From NCBI GenBank assembly GCA_018389105.1, contig JACATO010000628.1, forward strand, positions 428,001 to 492,000: a stretch of 64,000 nt of DNA, read 5' to 3'. This document shows, piece after piece, positions 35,401 through 47,500 of the stretch. Below the pieces are notes generated by a model, which was not told the DNA's origin, made no database searches, and was given only the letters and a program-made list of their open reading frames with translations. Source of the DNA: Nautilus pompilius (Eukaryota > Mollusca > Cephalopoda > Nautilida > Nautilidae). The translations under genes were made by a program, and so were the position numbers. Positions within the stretch are counted from its first letter, which is position 1, and every line of letters begins with the position of its first letter.

Positions 35401-38101
35401 GTTGCTAAGGGTTACCAGCAATTGTGCATTGCAGCTTTCAGTAATGATGACATCAATGCAGATTACAACAATGGCTTAACATCTTTCAGAAACACAGTTT
35501 TCTTGCATGCATTTTATTCCATGAAAAACCATAAAAAAGAACATTCAGAATTAGACTGTGTGCAAATTCAGTAAATAAACAATTTCTTGTCAAATTTATA
35601 CTTTTTAAAAATTATTACCTAGAACCTGCACTTTGAATGAAAAATGTTCTGAGCAACAACTTACTCAAAAAATTGAATGTCTTGTTATGCTTGACAGATT
35701 GGGATGGTAAAGTAAACAACTTCAGAAAAATCATTCATTACTATTTCTTTAGCTAGAATATCTAATCCATGGTATCTCTGTTTGTTCGTTCAGCATTATC
35801 CTGATTAAAATAATTACATTCAACATTGATAGTATTGTGGTGATTTACAAGCACAATAGAAGTCCAATGGTCTGTTTTATTGGCTCTTCCTTGTATCCTA
35901 ATGCACCTTGAGCATTTTTCCAAGACAATGATTCTCACCATAATCGTTTCCATCCATCCACCAAAACTTTTGACCAGAAATGCTAACAAACGACCATTCC
36001 AGAGTCAACAGTGCACAACGTTAGAATTTTCTTTAGCAATGATTTTGGTCCAAGTTTACTCTGATTTAACTATTTCAAAGAAATTGCTTATCAAGGCTGA
36101 TGATCGTTAAACGTTTTTGTTAGTAAATTGTTTAATGCTAGAGGGATTTCAAACTAAAAATTGCTTTGCAGAAATGTGATAGCTCAAGCTATTATTATTT
36201 TAAAAATTCATTTATCCATCCATCCTCCTCAAGAAAAGAGAATAGTTCACTTTCACATTCAACTATTTACAAATATTTAACAGATTTTTAACATCTGATC
36301 TTTAAAAAAAAAAATTCATAAAAATTTGCAGTAATTCTAAAATTTTGGATGTGACTGTGTCCTTATACCTCACAATTAATTAAAAAAAAAAATTTCTATT
36401 TTTTTTATAAAATTGTGGTGTAAATCTACAAGATGCACAGAATCTAATCAAACAGTAAATTCTTTTAAAATAATGCATCACTATTTTCTGGTTATGAAAA
36501 AAAAGTTTTTTTTGAGAACCTCTAAGACTTTACAATATTACTGTTAAAAATTCCCTGTGAAAAAATCATCATCAATTTAGCTACAAGTGATTTAGCAAAC
36601 CAGTGATTTTCCTAGTAAAAAGCAGAAGTGGGGTTGCATCCTGCATTTTTTTCCATGCAGCCTCCTGCCCTAATTTAAAACTACCTATTTCCAACTCTGA
36701 CTACTCAGCAATGTCTTATATGCTGTTCCATTAATGTTACCCAAACCCTAATTTTCTGGTTGTTTTTAAATTGTCTCTATTAAATAATGGAGAAATACAT
36801 TAACTGAACAGAATTAACCTCAGAGATCATATAATGCCAAGATTGGACCCTGCTGTTAGATTCTTTTTCAGGCCACCAGTTGTCACATTGATTCATGCAA
36901 CTAAACCACCTTAGTGTGTTTATTAAATAAGATTTTACTAGAATATAAGGTGCTAATAAAACCAGCAGAGAGATAATAACGTTTTTTAGTAATTAAATCA
37001 TTTCATAAAGATTTATTATAAAAGAATACATAAATATTAATCTTGCACATACTATAATTATTATTTGATTTGCAACTGCTCAGGAAAATATCTAAAGGGA
37101 AACTATTTTATTTAGTATACTTTAAGGGAAGTAACTCTTCTATAAAATTCTGTTTAAAATTAATCAAGAGTCAATTTTTCATTTTAAAACATTTGCCAAA
37201 AATTAGTAATCAAAAATAAAAATTGTAATAACTTCTTTATTTGCTGCTGATTTGACTGCATAACATGATTTTGGTTAGTTTTATTTTTTTATAGGATTTT
37301 ATTTATTGCTAAATTAAGCATTGAAAAGTTCAATATTTGTATTAACCCATTATCTTTAACCATGATAGATAGACATTCTAGACTTAGCACCAGTAAGCTA
37401 GTAAAAATGTATAATTAGAATAGGGAAGAAATAAAGAATAATTTGAAGTGTTCACATAAAATTAAAGCTAATCTAAAGTATTTCCAAAATGATTACTTAA
37501 TGAACAAAACAAAATTATGGAACAGAGGGAGGTACAGAGTTAAACACAAATACAATATTACCCTGTGGTTATCTGCAATTCCCTAAATATAGACCAAATA
37601 AACGCCGTGTGTGGTGGGTCACTTCAACAGCACTTATTAATCATTGGCTCTATATGTTGTTAATAAAACAACAGCAGCAGCGGAAACACATCAGGGGGCT
37701 GGTAAAAAAGATAGGCAAATCACTCACATCAAATAAATTAACAAATTTAGCTCAGTCTCTTCAATGAGTTTAACCACTTTTGTTAATCTATCAAATAATT
37801 GTACACTAATACAATTCCAAGTTCTCAGCTCATGTAATTCCTTTCAAATTTTACACACAACATTAACTTCCGGTAATTTATATATTTCAATGAAGCAAAC
37901 ACTAGAATCCCTATGTCTTATTCTTAGGAATAAGTATATTTTTACAGTTTAATGCTCAGATATCATCAATCTGAACCAGTGGATGTTTTATCAGTTTCTG
38001 GACATAAATATTACTTTCCTTTTTTATTTTCTATTTCTAAAAAGTCAGTTTTAAGATGGCAATCCAATACCAGTGACATTTCAAATATTACAGGTAAATT
38101 T
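32438..38101. other. Intergenic region between HIBCH 3' end and Nrx-IV start
   Basis: About 5.7 kb separate the HIBCH stop codon from the Nrx-IV start codon; both genes are on the minus strand. It must contain the HIBCH 3' UTR and the Nrx-IV promoter. Open frames are short and AT-rich, and I found no coding exon. One small palindromic repeat (33.89-33.99 kb) is listed separately. Confidence 0.6.
33888..33986. mobile_element. Small palindromic MITE-like repeat
   Basis: A perfect 15-base inverted repeat (TGTTCAAATGAAACC at 33901-33915, its complement at about 33954-33968) flanks a short loop containing TGGCTGAAA and GACCATAAT. A related sequence occurs at about 46.93-47.00 kb, with CTGGCTGAAA, CACCATAA and GTTTCATTTGAATG in the same order. 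Two dispersed copies of a palindrome suggest a tiny non-autonomous DNA transposon. The family is not known to me. Confidence 0.5.
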
Positions 38102-41100
38102 TCATTCTGGTTTCCACTCCTTCTCAGGTGGGAGAGATGAAAAGTACCATTCCACTTTTTCTCTTGTGACCTCCGTGAGACTTGATGGCTGCCAACTGGG
38201 ACTTTGATCTCTGTCGATTAAAACTAGAAAACAATTTTAAGAGATGAGAAATGGCAATATTTCAGCATTTTTTCTTTCTATCTTCTGATCCTATTTTATC
38301 CTATTTTCAAAATTAGTGGGCTCACAAGATTCTTTTTGCAGGGGGTTTCCATTGTTAACACTTTCCCATTAATTCTTTAAATATTTAAAAGCAAAATTTT
38401 ACTCTGGCTTTACCACTCATTACAAAATTTCTAAAATATCTGGTCATGCAATGTTCCAATGTTCCAATTTCAAATACAGAAATCCACATTTTAATGAGTA
38501 CTGAGTGTCTTTGGGTAACCAAATGTGTAGTGCACCTGTCTGCTGTGGATGATGACAAGGGTTTGGATCCTGTTTGGTAACATTCCACAAAAACTCATTC
38601 TTGCTCTTCTATACCGTTCTGTCCGCATTGGTTTCCTCTGGGCATTCCATGATCTCCTCTCACAGCTAAACAGAGTGGCAATATGGTCTCTACTGTCCCA
38701 TGCTCGATCTGTCCTGCACATCTCTGTAGCATAAACCATAGTCTCTAACATTCAAGTCCACACAGAGTCATGCATGCAGAAAGTTGAGAGAGTGGATAGA
38801 TAAATCAACTTGAACCATTTTCACTTAACAGGGATGCACTCAAATTTCAAGAAATAGTGGCCATTGCCAAATGTGACACAGCAACCAATACTGGAAATCT
38901 TCTACTTCTTGTTTAGAATGGACTATTGACCTTATTGTTTAGTTACATCATGATACTTTCCCCATTTAAGGGAGATAACCCCATTTAAGGGAGTAAAAGT
39001 CCACTCTATGATCATGATGGAGCTAGTCAGGTAAATCAGAACTGGTGGTCTGCACTTGAACTATATTCATGAAGTTCAGCTTTGAAATGCATGGGCTACA
39101 AATGAGACACACAACATGAATAGAGTTAACAACTACATAAATTCAAAGCAAAATTTAAGCATTTCTTTTCAACAAGATTATTGGCGATGAATAACATACC
39201 TTCTACAAGTATTGTGGTCTGTTTATAAAATATCTGCAAATTCTGTTGGGTTAGCATTCTTCTAATACAAGTAAAAAAGATAAGCCACTGAAGAAAATAT
39301 AAAATCCAGTGATTTTGTCAGAGAGAAAAAAAAACATTCCAACAACTGGTTTCATAAATTCAAGAACCAAATGTTTCTGGAAACAAGTAATTACATTTCT
39401 CATTAGTACCAAATGCTAAGTTCTGTTTGTTAAAATCTAGTAATAGTGTAAAACCTACAGGTGTGCAGAAATTAACTTCTCACTTACCTGCCCGCACACC
39501 TTCATAAAAGTCATGATCTTGTATGCAGTGCTGGCTGAGTCGAAACTCTAGCTGAAGACATTCTTTTAGGTTCCTGGAAGCACCTTCTTTAAGAAGTCTG
39601 AGAGTAATTTTCAATGATGTAGGTGACTAAAGATTTGAAAGAAAAAAAAAGGCTAATCAATAACACCTCGTTCTGAAGAATCAAACACTGTAAAATTGAT
39701 CTCTCACAAATTGATCTATCATTTGTTAGAAGTCATTCACTAATCATGTAATTTAGAGGTGAACAGTTAAAAAATAAAAAAGAGACACACTGCAACATTG
39801 GAATGACAGCATAGTGCAAACACTTAAGTATCAGAATTTGAGATTGTCAAAGACTGTCAACTTTACAATAATAAACTGGAGAACAAAAATTTCTTTTTTG
39901 ACAACTGTAAACAGAAATTATTCCTTTGTATACCACATCAGTTTTTGCCTTACTTATACCACAGGGAATCACTGGTTAATATTTGTGCTGAACTGGCTAC
40001 ACATCTAATCAATACATTCATGGTACAAAACACGTGGGGCAGTAGCAATATATAGATTTGCTGTCACATGGGGTTGTATTAACAAGGTACTGTCTGTCAC
40101 TAAGGAAAAATGTGTTTCACAAGCTAAAAAGAATAGTTGTGCAATGAGTGGTCCATCAGAATTATTTTCAAAAAGAAAAGAAATCTGTTTGCTGTAAAAA
40201 AAAAATAATAATAAAACAAAAACAAGTTCCTATTCTTCTAAGTCTGAAATAAATTAAATGTCTTTTCATTGTACCTCACTCTTTAAATACAATATTAATT
40301 ACACCGTTTACAGGTGTGTGCTGGTTATTGTGAAGAAACAGTCTATTCATTTGCCTTTCTACCTAATTTAATAAACTACTGCCTAAAAATGGTATGTGCA
40401 TTTAAATATAAAACAATTTTAACGAAACTATTTACCATTTTTTTGAGTATTTTGAGTTGTTCCGTGGCCCAAACAGATCCATCTTTTTCCAGATTTTCCA
40501 ATATACCTTCTATAGACTCTGAGTCAAACAATTGGTTAATTTTTTCCATGTGAGCATTCAGAACAAATTCTTTATCTTCATCTGTCTTGCTCTTGAAATA
40601 ATAACCACGATAAATATCATGCAATAAATCAAAAGATCTATAAAAGAGTGAACTCCATAGTGTGACAATATACCACCTGTTTATGATTTATTCAATGCTG
40701 TAATTAATAATCACAAATCAATCAAATGAACACACAAAATTAAATAATATATATTAATATTCCAGAACCAACCACCATAATGCATTTATTTTTAGCTCTT
40801 GTGGAGTGAGTTAGAAATATAAGTGAAACCAGAATCTAGAAGATGAAGATATAACACATCATATTGACAGTTGTGATGCACAACTATGGCACTTTTGTAG
40901 GTCGTCTTAACAGGAGAGCCCTGACATCTCTCAGTTGAAAAGCTTCAAAAGTTTAAATTAAATCATTAAGTTATTGCATTACTTTAACTTTTTTTTAAAT
41001 GGGCAATATACACTTAAAAAGCAGACAGATACACGAGTACACTCAGAGAAGCCATGTTTTGATGTTCATGCATTTGCTGTTGTTTATTTTTTAAAAAGAA

Positions 41101-41563
41101 TTCAGAACAATCAGTCTCTGCTGTGCTTTCTCTTCCAAGTATCAACTTCAGTCTCATGTTTGAAGTCAGTCAAAGCAATGAACTTTCATACCTGTGCCTG
41201 GTACTGAAGCAAAGTGTCGGCTACACTTTCACCACTTGCAGACCCCAGGTTGATTAAAGATGTTTCCAGATCTGGAATCTTTATTTAAAAAAAATAATAA
41301 TAATAATTTTAAAAACATTGTTGGTACTGTGCAATGCTACTGATCTCCACATCATCTGTACAAAAACGAGATTCAATAATTAAAGTTTTTTTAATGAACT
41401 AGTCCTGTTCTACATACCTTGCTAGATTCGACAAAATGAGTTGCAATTCCTGCCCTATGAACATCTCTCCCTTTCAAGCGGAATCCAGTCAAAGCTAGGA
41501 AATATCCCAGATTTCCCTGCAGTCTCGGAAGGAAATGGCTACCACCAACATCAGGAAATAATC
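38102..41563 (-). CDS. HIBCH: HIBCH exons 8-12: C-terminal hydrolase part
   Basis: Exons 41418-41563, 41192-41278, 40436-40591, 39488-39626 and 38102-38223 give residues 165-380. Exon 8 carries [12 protein letters not shown] with Asp169 and [19 protein letters not shown]. The 29-residue exon 9 (IPDLETSL...QYQAQ) is the most variable part. The last exon ends [15 protein letters not shown] and a TGA at 38102-38104. Confidence 0.93.
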
Positions 41564-44500
41564 CTAAGTGTAAATTTTAAAAATAAAAGCTATACATGTT
41601 TACATAAGATTGAGTTAGAGAATATAAGTTACTTAAGCAATTCTATTCAATCTTTTAAAAGTTTAACATAAACACTGGACGAACAATTATTGGCATCATT
41701 GCTTGGGTAAAATAAAATCAGCTTAAGGGTCATTCCACATCAAGTGGACCAGTGGTCAACACCCGACTCCTTCAGAAAAATTTGTAAAAAATATATGTTG
41801 TAGTAGAAGCTTTTAGAATTCTAAATTTGAAATTTTAGCATCCTAAGTAAAACATTGACCAGGATATGGTCATTTTTGTGCATAGTCCCCTTTCAGACTT
41901 AAAAACATCATTAATTTTCTTCCATTTATGCCTACATTTTTTTACTGGTTCCTGTTGGGCTACAGATACCTAACTTTGCAATCTGGAAGAACATTTTACG
42001 TAGATTATGACTATGCATTTGGTTTTTCTGTATCTCTTAACCCTTTCCTGCTGGCGCTCTACAAAATCGAGAAAAAATTTGGGCTGCTTTGTTTTTTGGC
42101 ATTTTTAGTGGCTTCTTAGAGTACCTGCTGTACCATCCAGAACCGTGCAAATTGAGTTTTCAGTATATGGTTAGTCATATAAAGACTAGAAAATAACATT
42201 TTGATGATATGAGTGATATCCCCCGAGATATCTGTCTGAACTTACTTTCCCATGGAAAAGTGGCCATTTCAACAGCCAATTTGGCCGTGTCAGACAATGT
42301 CAGCAAGATTAATTTTTATTGCAAATGAAAGTTCTGATGTCCAGTTCTAACATATCCAAAATTCAACTCTGGCACTCAAGTGCTTCTATTTTTATTTTTA
42401 CCATCTTTTTTGTGCATCATCTCAATATCGTTCATTGTTGCATCTTCGTAAGCTGAAAAGAAATCCGTACTATAGTACCAAGATGGTCAAAATCACCATT
42501 CTTATAGAACATTTTATGTAGATCACGAATATATCAAACACAAAGTGATTCCATCTACAGTTTCTTCACAAATTGGCTTCGAAGATCATAGAAAAATCAG
42601 CTTTATCAGTTAGCTGAGCCAGGTCAGCTGGCCACATATGACCAAATAAGCAAGTGGGATGCTCATGTACCAACATGCGACATATTACACATGATAAATA
42701 ATCAGATTAACGAAGAAGAAACTTTATTTTGATTGGGTACTTGGGATCAAGAAAAATCTAGCCACTTTTTCTTGCTCGTTTGTACTCAGGCTGTATCAGT
42801 CCAAACATCCGCAGATATTTGGTGTCACTGTACAGAGAATGTTTTCAAATAGCACGGCTAAAATCATTCAGTAAATGTGCAAAGGCATGAAAACGATTGA
42901 AAATTATGCTACTCACTTTTTACTCTTGATTTATGACATTTAAATGGATCCTCGCACTTCTTGTACCAAGACTAGAATTTGGAAATGTACCGTTTCTCAT
43001 GATGGTGACACACTCTTGTCAATTCCTGATCCAGTTGCTTTCCTGTATGTAACCGAAGTAGGCTTCTATCTCTCTCAGTTAATTCAGCAAACTGTATCAG
43101 TCCACATATCCCTATGAATTGTCTACTACCGTACACAGTTCCATCTTCCTTGAATATTAAATCAAGTTGCATAAAATTTGTAAATGGTCAGATAAAATGA
43201 AAGGAAGTAGGCTTTGACTAACACTATGCCCGTACACCCTAGCCCTTCAATGCTCATTGGATGACATCATCATTTGATGATTGGTGAGCAATATCAACAA
43301 GCATGTGCCGCATTGGATTCATGGACTGGAATGATGATGAGGCAGCCTGTTGTGGTGGCAACCACATTATATTTGTAATGAAAACATTATGGTGTAGAGT
43401 CCCTCGCTGATTGATTATTAATCAAGTGTGTGCGCAGACAGTGCTAGATATATACCAGAGACCCCATTGTTTAAGTGTCCCGAAAAGGTTGTGTTCTTTG
43501 TCATCCCCCCCCCACTTTATCTCATTTTCTCTTTCACACGCACACTCACATTTGTCTCAGCTAGTGTCAGTCAGCAGACAGGCTGACACTACACAGCCAA
43601 CACGACTGAGTGCACAATCAGAATGAAACTATAATTCATTCAGCCATATGATTTATATACAATCGACCCCCGCGTAATTGCAATTCAACATTTGTGGGCC
43701 CCAGTTATTCGTGGAATTTTCCTTAGAACCTAACTAATAAATGTTCATGGAAATCCCCGCATATTCGCAGAATCACAAATATCTTCCACGATTTTTTTAT
43801 GGCTTTTTTCGTGGCAATATATATTTTTTTCACGCTTTTTAACGCTAAATTATTAATAACAATATAATTTACTAATTTGTAATATAAATACTAACGTAAA
43901 TTCAGCAAAATATCAATATAAAATAAACGCTATTGGCTGGAGGTTTGAAAGTAGCCAATCCGAGAGCGTTATTCATTTCTCCTCGCTGCTGATTGGCTGC
44001 TGCCCACGAGGCGCTGTCTCAGGCAGATGCAGCCCAGCATCATCCCAGTTTACCGTGTGTAGCTATCTCGAGTGTTTTGCTGAGTGTTGTATTTTTTATT
44101 AAATTATTAGTATATATTTACTTATATTTTTTTATTATATTTTGACACTTATAGGCATTTATATGGACCACGTCCAATATTCGCGGTTTTCACTCTTCGC
44201 GGGTGCTCAAGGGACGTAACCCCCGTGAATACGGGGGGGAACAAAAACTGTATTCGTGATCTACATAAAAAGTTCTATAAGAATGGTGATTTTGACCATC
44301 TTGATACTATAGTACGGATTTCTTTTCAGCTTACGAAGATGCAATAATGAACGATATTGAGATGATGCACAAAAAAGATGGTAAAAATAAAAATAGAAGC
44401 ACTTGAGTGCCAGAGTTTAATTTTGGATATGTTAGAACTGGACATCAGAGCTTTCATTTGCAATAAAAATTAATCTTGCCGACATTGTCTGACAGCCAAA

Positions 44501-47500
44501 TTGGCTGTTGAAATGGCCACTTTTCCATGGGAAAGTAAGTTCAGACAGATATCTCGGGGGATATCACTCATATCATCAAAATGTTATTTTCTAGTCTTTA
44601 TATGACTAACCATATACTGAAAACTCAATTTGCACGGTTCTGGATGGTACAGCAGGTACTCTAAGAAGCCACTAAAAATGCCAAAAAACAAAGCAGCCCA
44701 AATTTTTTCTCGATTTTGTAGAGCGCCAGCAGGAAAGGGTTAAGAGATACAGAAAAACCAAATGCATAGTCATAATCTACGTAAAATGTTCTTCCAGATT
44801 GCAAAGTTAGGTATCTGTAGCCCAACAGGAACCAGTAAAAAAAATGTAGGCATAAGTGGAAGAAAATTAATGATGTTTTTAAGTCTGAAAGGGGACTATG
44901 CACAAAAATGACCATATCCTGGTCAATGTTTTACTTATGATGCTAAAATTTCAAATTTAGAATTCTAAAAGCTTCTACTACAACATATATTTTTTACAAA
45001 TTTTTCTGAGGGGGTGTCGGGTGTTGACCACTGGTCCATTTGACGTGGAATGACCCTTAAGCAAAACTTAGTCTTTTATTTATCTCCCTTAGCATAAATG
45101 ACCTGACTAAAAGCTGTAGGTAGAACCTATATATTTTTTGCAAAAAGAATGGATTTATTTAAATGTTCAGAATAGATCATCAAAAGATTTTACAGAAAGA
45201 TTATATTATTTAGAATTTTCTGGGTTTTTTATTTTAATAAAAAAGGTGAGCCTAGTTCAGTTGCTATAGAGGATAAAGGAGAAAAGTTTAAGCATTAATT
45301 TTCTTCTCTTTTTTTCTAGTTAAATAACACAATTACTAGAGGTGTTAATCACAAATCAGCTAAAGTGTCTGTAAAACTTGGTGTTAAGCAATTTTCCATG
45401 GCAGGTGAATGGAACATGCTAATAGTTAAAGTTATTGACAGTAGCATAGCCAACCAGTTGAAAACTGTGAATAGATATTCTTTTAACCAGACAGACTTAA
45501 TCATTATGGCTTCTTACCACCAAAATATAAGCAACAAGATTCCAATAAAACTATGGAATAACCAAAAAACTGTAAACTCGTTTTCTTGAAATTCTGTTCA
45601 TCTACCAACTTTACTATGATTGGCCAGTTGTCCAGTGGCTAGACCGACGCAAGTTTGAATCCTGGTCGCGATTTGCTCAATTTGGTGCACCTCCCTCCCT
45701 TCTCAGCAATGTTATTTTTCACTCTTATTCTTTAACTGACCATTTGGGGCTCCTCCAGATACTCAGTTATTTTTCCAATTATAAAAAAATGAAGAGTTCT
45801 CATAAGCTTTTTCCTCATTGAAGTTAGAATTGCTAGGTCACACATCCTACACAACTGGCAATGCCTTCCAGCAGACAACTGCAGCTTTCCCCTATAGACA
45901 TCACTGTCCAACACAGCCACTGCCTCCTTATTAACACCCTACACAATTAGCAATGCCTTCCAGCAGACAACTGCAGCACTATGCTGAAGACATCACTGTC
46001 CAACACAGCCAATGCCTCTTTATTAATAATTTTTTTTAAAAAGACCCCTAGGCAGGAAACACGAATTGTTCAGTTTGTATTTTATAGACAATGTACAATT
46101 TTTCTGTTATCTGTATAATGCACATCTGTCCATGTAGGCAAGAAAAATGTGATGTAGTTTTGTGTACTTCATCAAAGTCTTGCTATTGTAAGAGCATCAC
46201 ATTGTTTTCTAGAAGTTGTCTCACCTGGACAAAATCCTACAAGGTAGATTCATTTGTTGCAGTCTCTTATACATCAAGTCAGGCGCACATGTGCGCGCAT
46301 GTGTGCGTGTGCACGTGTGGTTGGTAATTCAGTTTGATGGGAATTTTAATGATTAAAAACCCAGCCAACCATAAAACTCTCCAAAGTAACAACAGTTTTT
46401 TAGAACAGCTGCAGCCATAACAACAAAGTAGCAATCAGACTGAAACAGAATTGAAAACCTATACAAATTTACTTGGCAATACCACTTGTCTAACCTTTTT
46501 CTCCAGGAGTTATACTTATTCAAGAAGCCAGGCACAAAATGTAATGGTTTAGTTATTTAAAAGTCTGGAAACCTTTTCAAGTTGCATGCTCAGGTAAGTC
46601 CAATGTAGGTTGAATCCAACTTTTCCACTTTGCTAATTTATTCTCTTCATCATCCATCGTGGTATTAAACAAGAAATCACCAGAACTGATTATATATCCA
46701 CAATGAACTTACATAACTAGAAATGTTTTTGAAAAATTATCATAAAAACAACAACAATATAACTGATTGTAGTTCCAGTAAAATATTTAACATTAAATTA
46801 TTTTCAGAGTGATTTAAGGTATATAAAACTAAAATAATGAATAATCATGGGTTTAACTCCATTCTATCCTGAGATAGTATATACATGTAATACAAACACA
46901 AACAAATGAAGACTAGTAGAAACATCATCCAAAATCTGGCTGAAATAGCATCACCATAACTGTATCTGGTCAAGTTTCATTTGAATGTCCCTAGTACATA
47001 TCTATGAAGTGCTAATTTATTTGACAAACTAATTTACTGATTAATGATTCAGTAATAGTTTTATACTGTTTTCCAATTACTTCTAACCAGAACCTGTTTT
47101 TATTTATATTTTCTTTTAGAGAAATTTTACAAAGTGGAAAAGAAAACCTTAGGTGGAATACAAATTTAAAAAATCATTTTAAATTACTAAATGCTTCTCT
47201 CTTCTTTTAGCTTTTCTCTGAAATTGAAGTGCATAGATGATCTTCACTGATTCAGATATGTATCATCATCTTACCAATGGCAGTCTCTGGCATGGCAAAT
47301 ACTGTTTTCTCTGTTGCCACTCTGAACATACCATGAACAGATAACCCAACACCCTGCAAAAGCAAAGATCATTTCATTTATAATGCAATTCCCCTTTTAA
47401 AAAAAATTACTTGTTTCCTGCTTCATACATGTTTATTTTACTTTAAAATATGCCTTTAAATATGCCTGCTTGCAATACATTCTGGTTAGTGAATGTTTCA

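Larger units (their letters stand above)
41727..45056. mobile_element. Long-TIR DNA transposon with TTAA target site (Kolobok-like)
   Basis: A 3.33-kb element is flanked by TTAA on both sides (41723-41726, 45057-45060). Its ends read GGGTCATTCCAC inward. The left arm (41727 to about 42535) and right arm (about 44251-45056) are inverted copies of roughly 0.8 kb with only a few differences per hundred bases. A TTAA duplication with G-rich ends fits Kolobok better than piggyBac (which starts CCC), but no transposase domain is firmly recognised, so the superfamily is inference. The centre holds broken coding-like DNA and a nested MITE. It lies in HIBCH intron 7. Confidence 0.8.

Noticed and set aside
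41928-44915. Identical 63-84 codon frames in both arms of the TTAA element
   Set aside because: They are mirror copies of the inverted repeat with no start context, family similarity or conserved composition.
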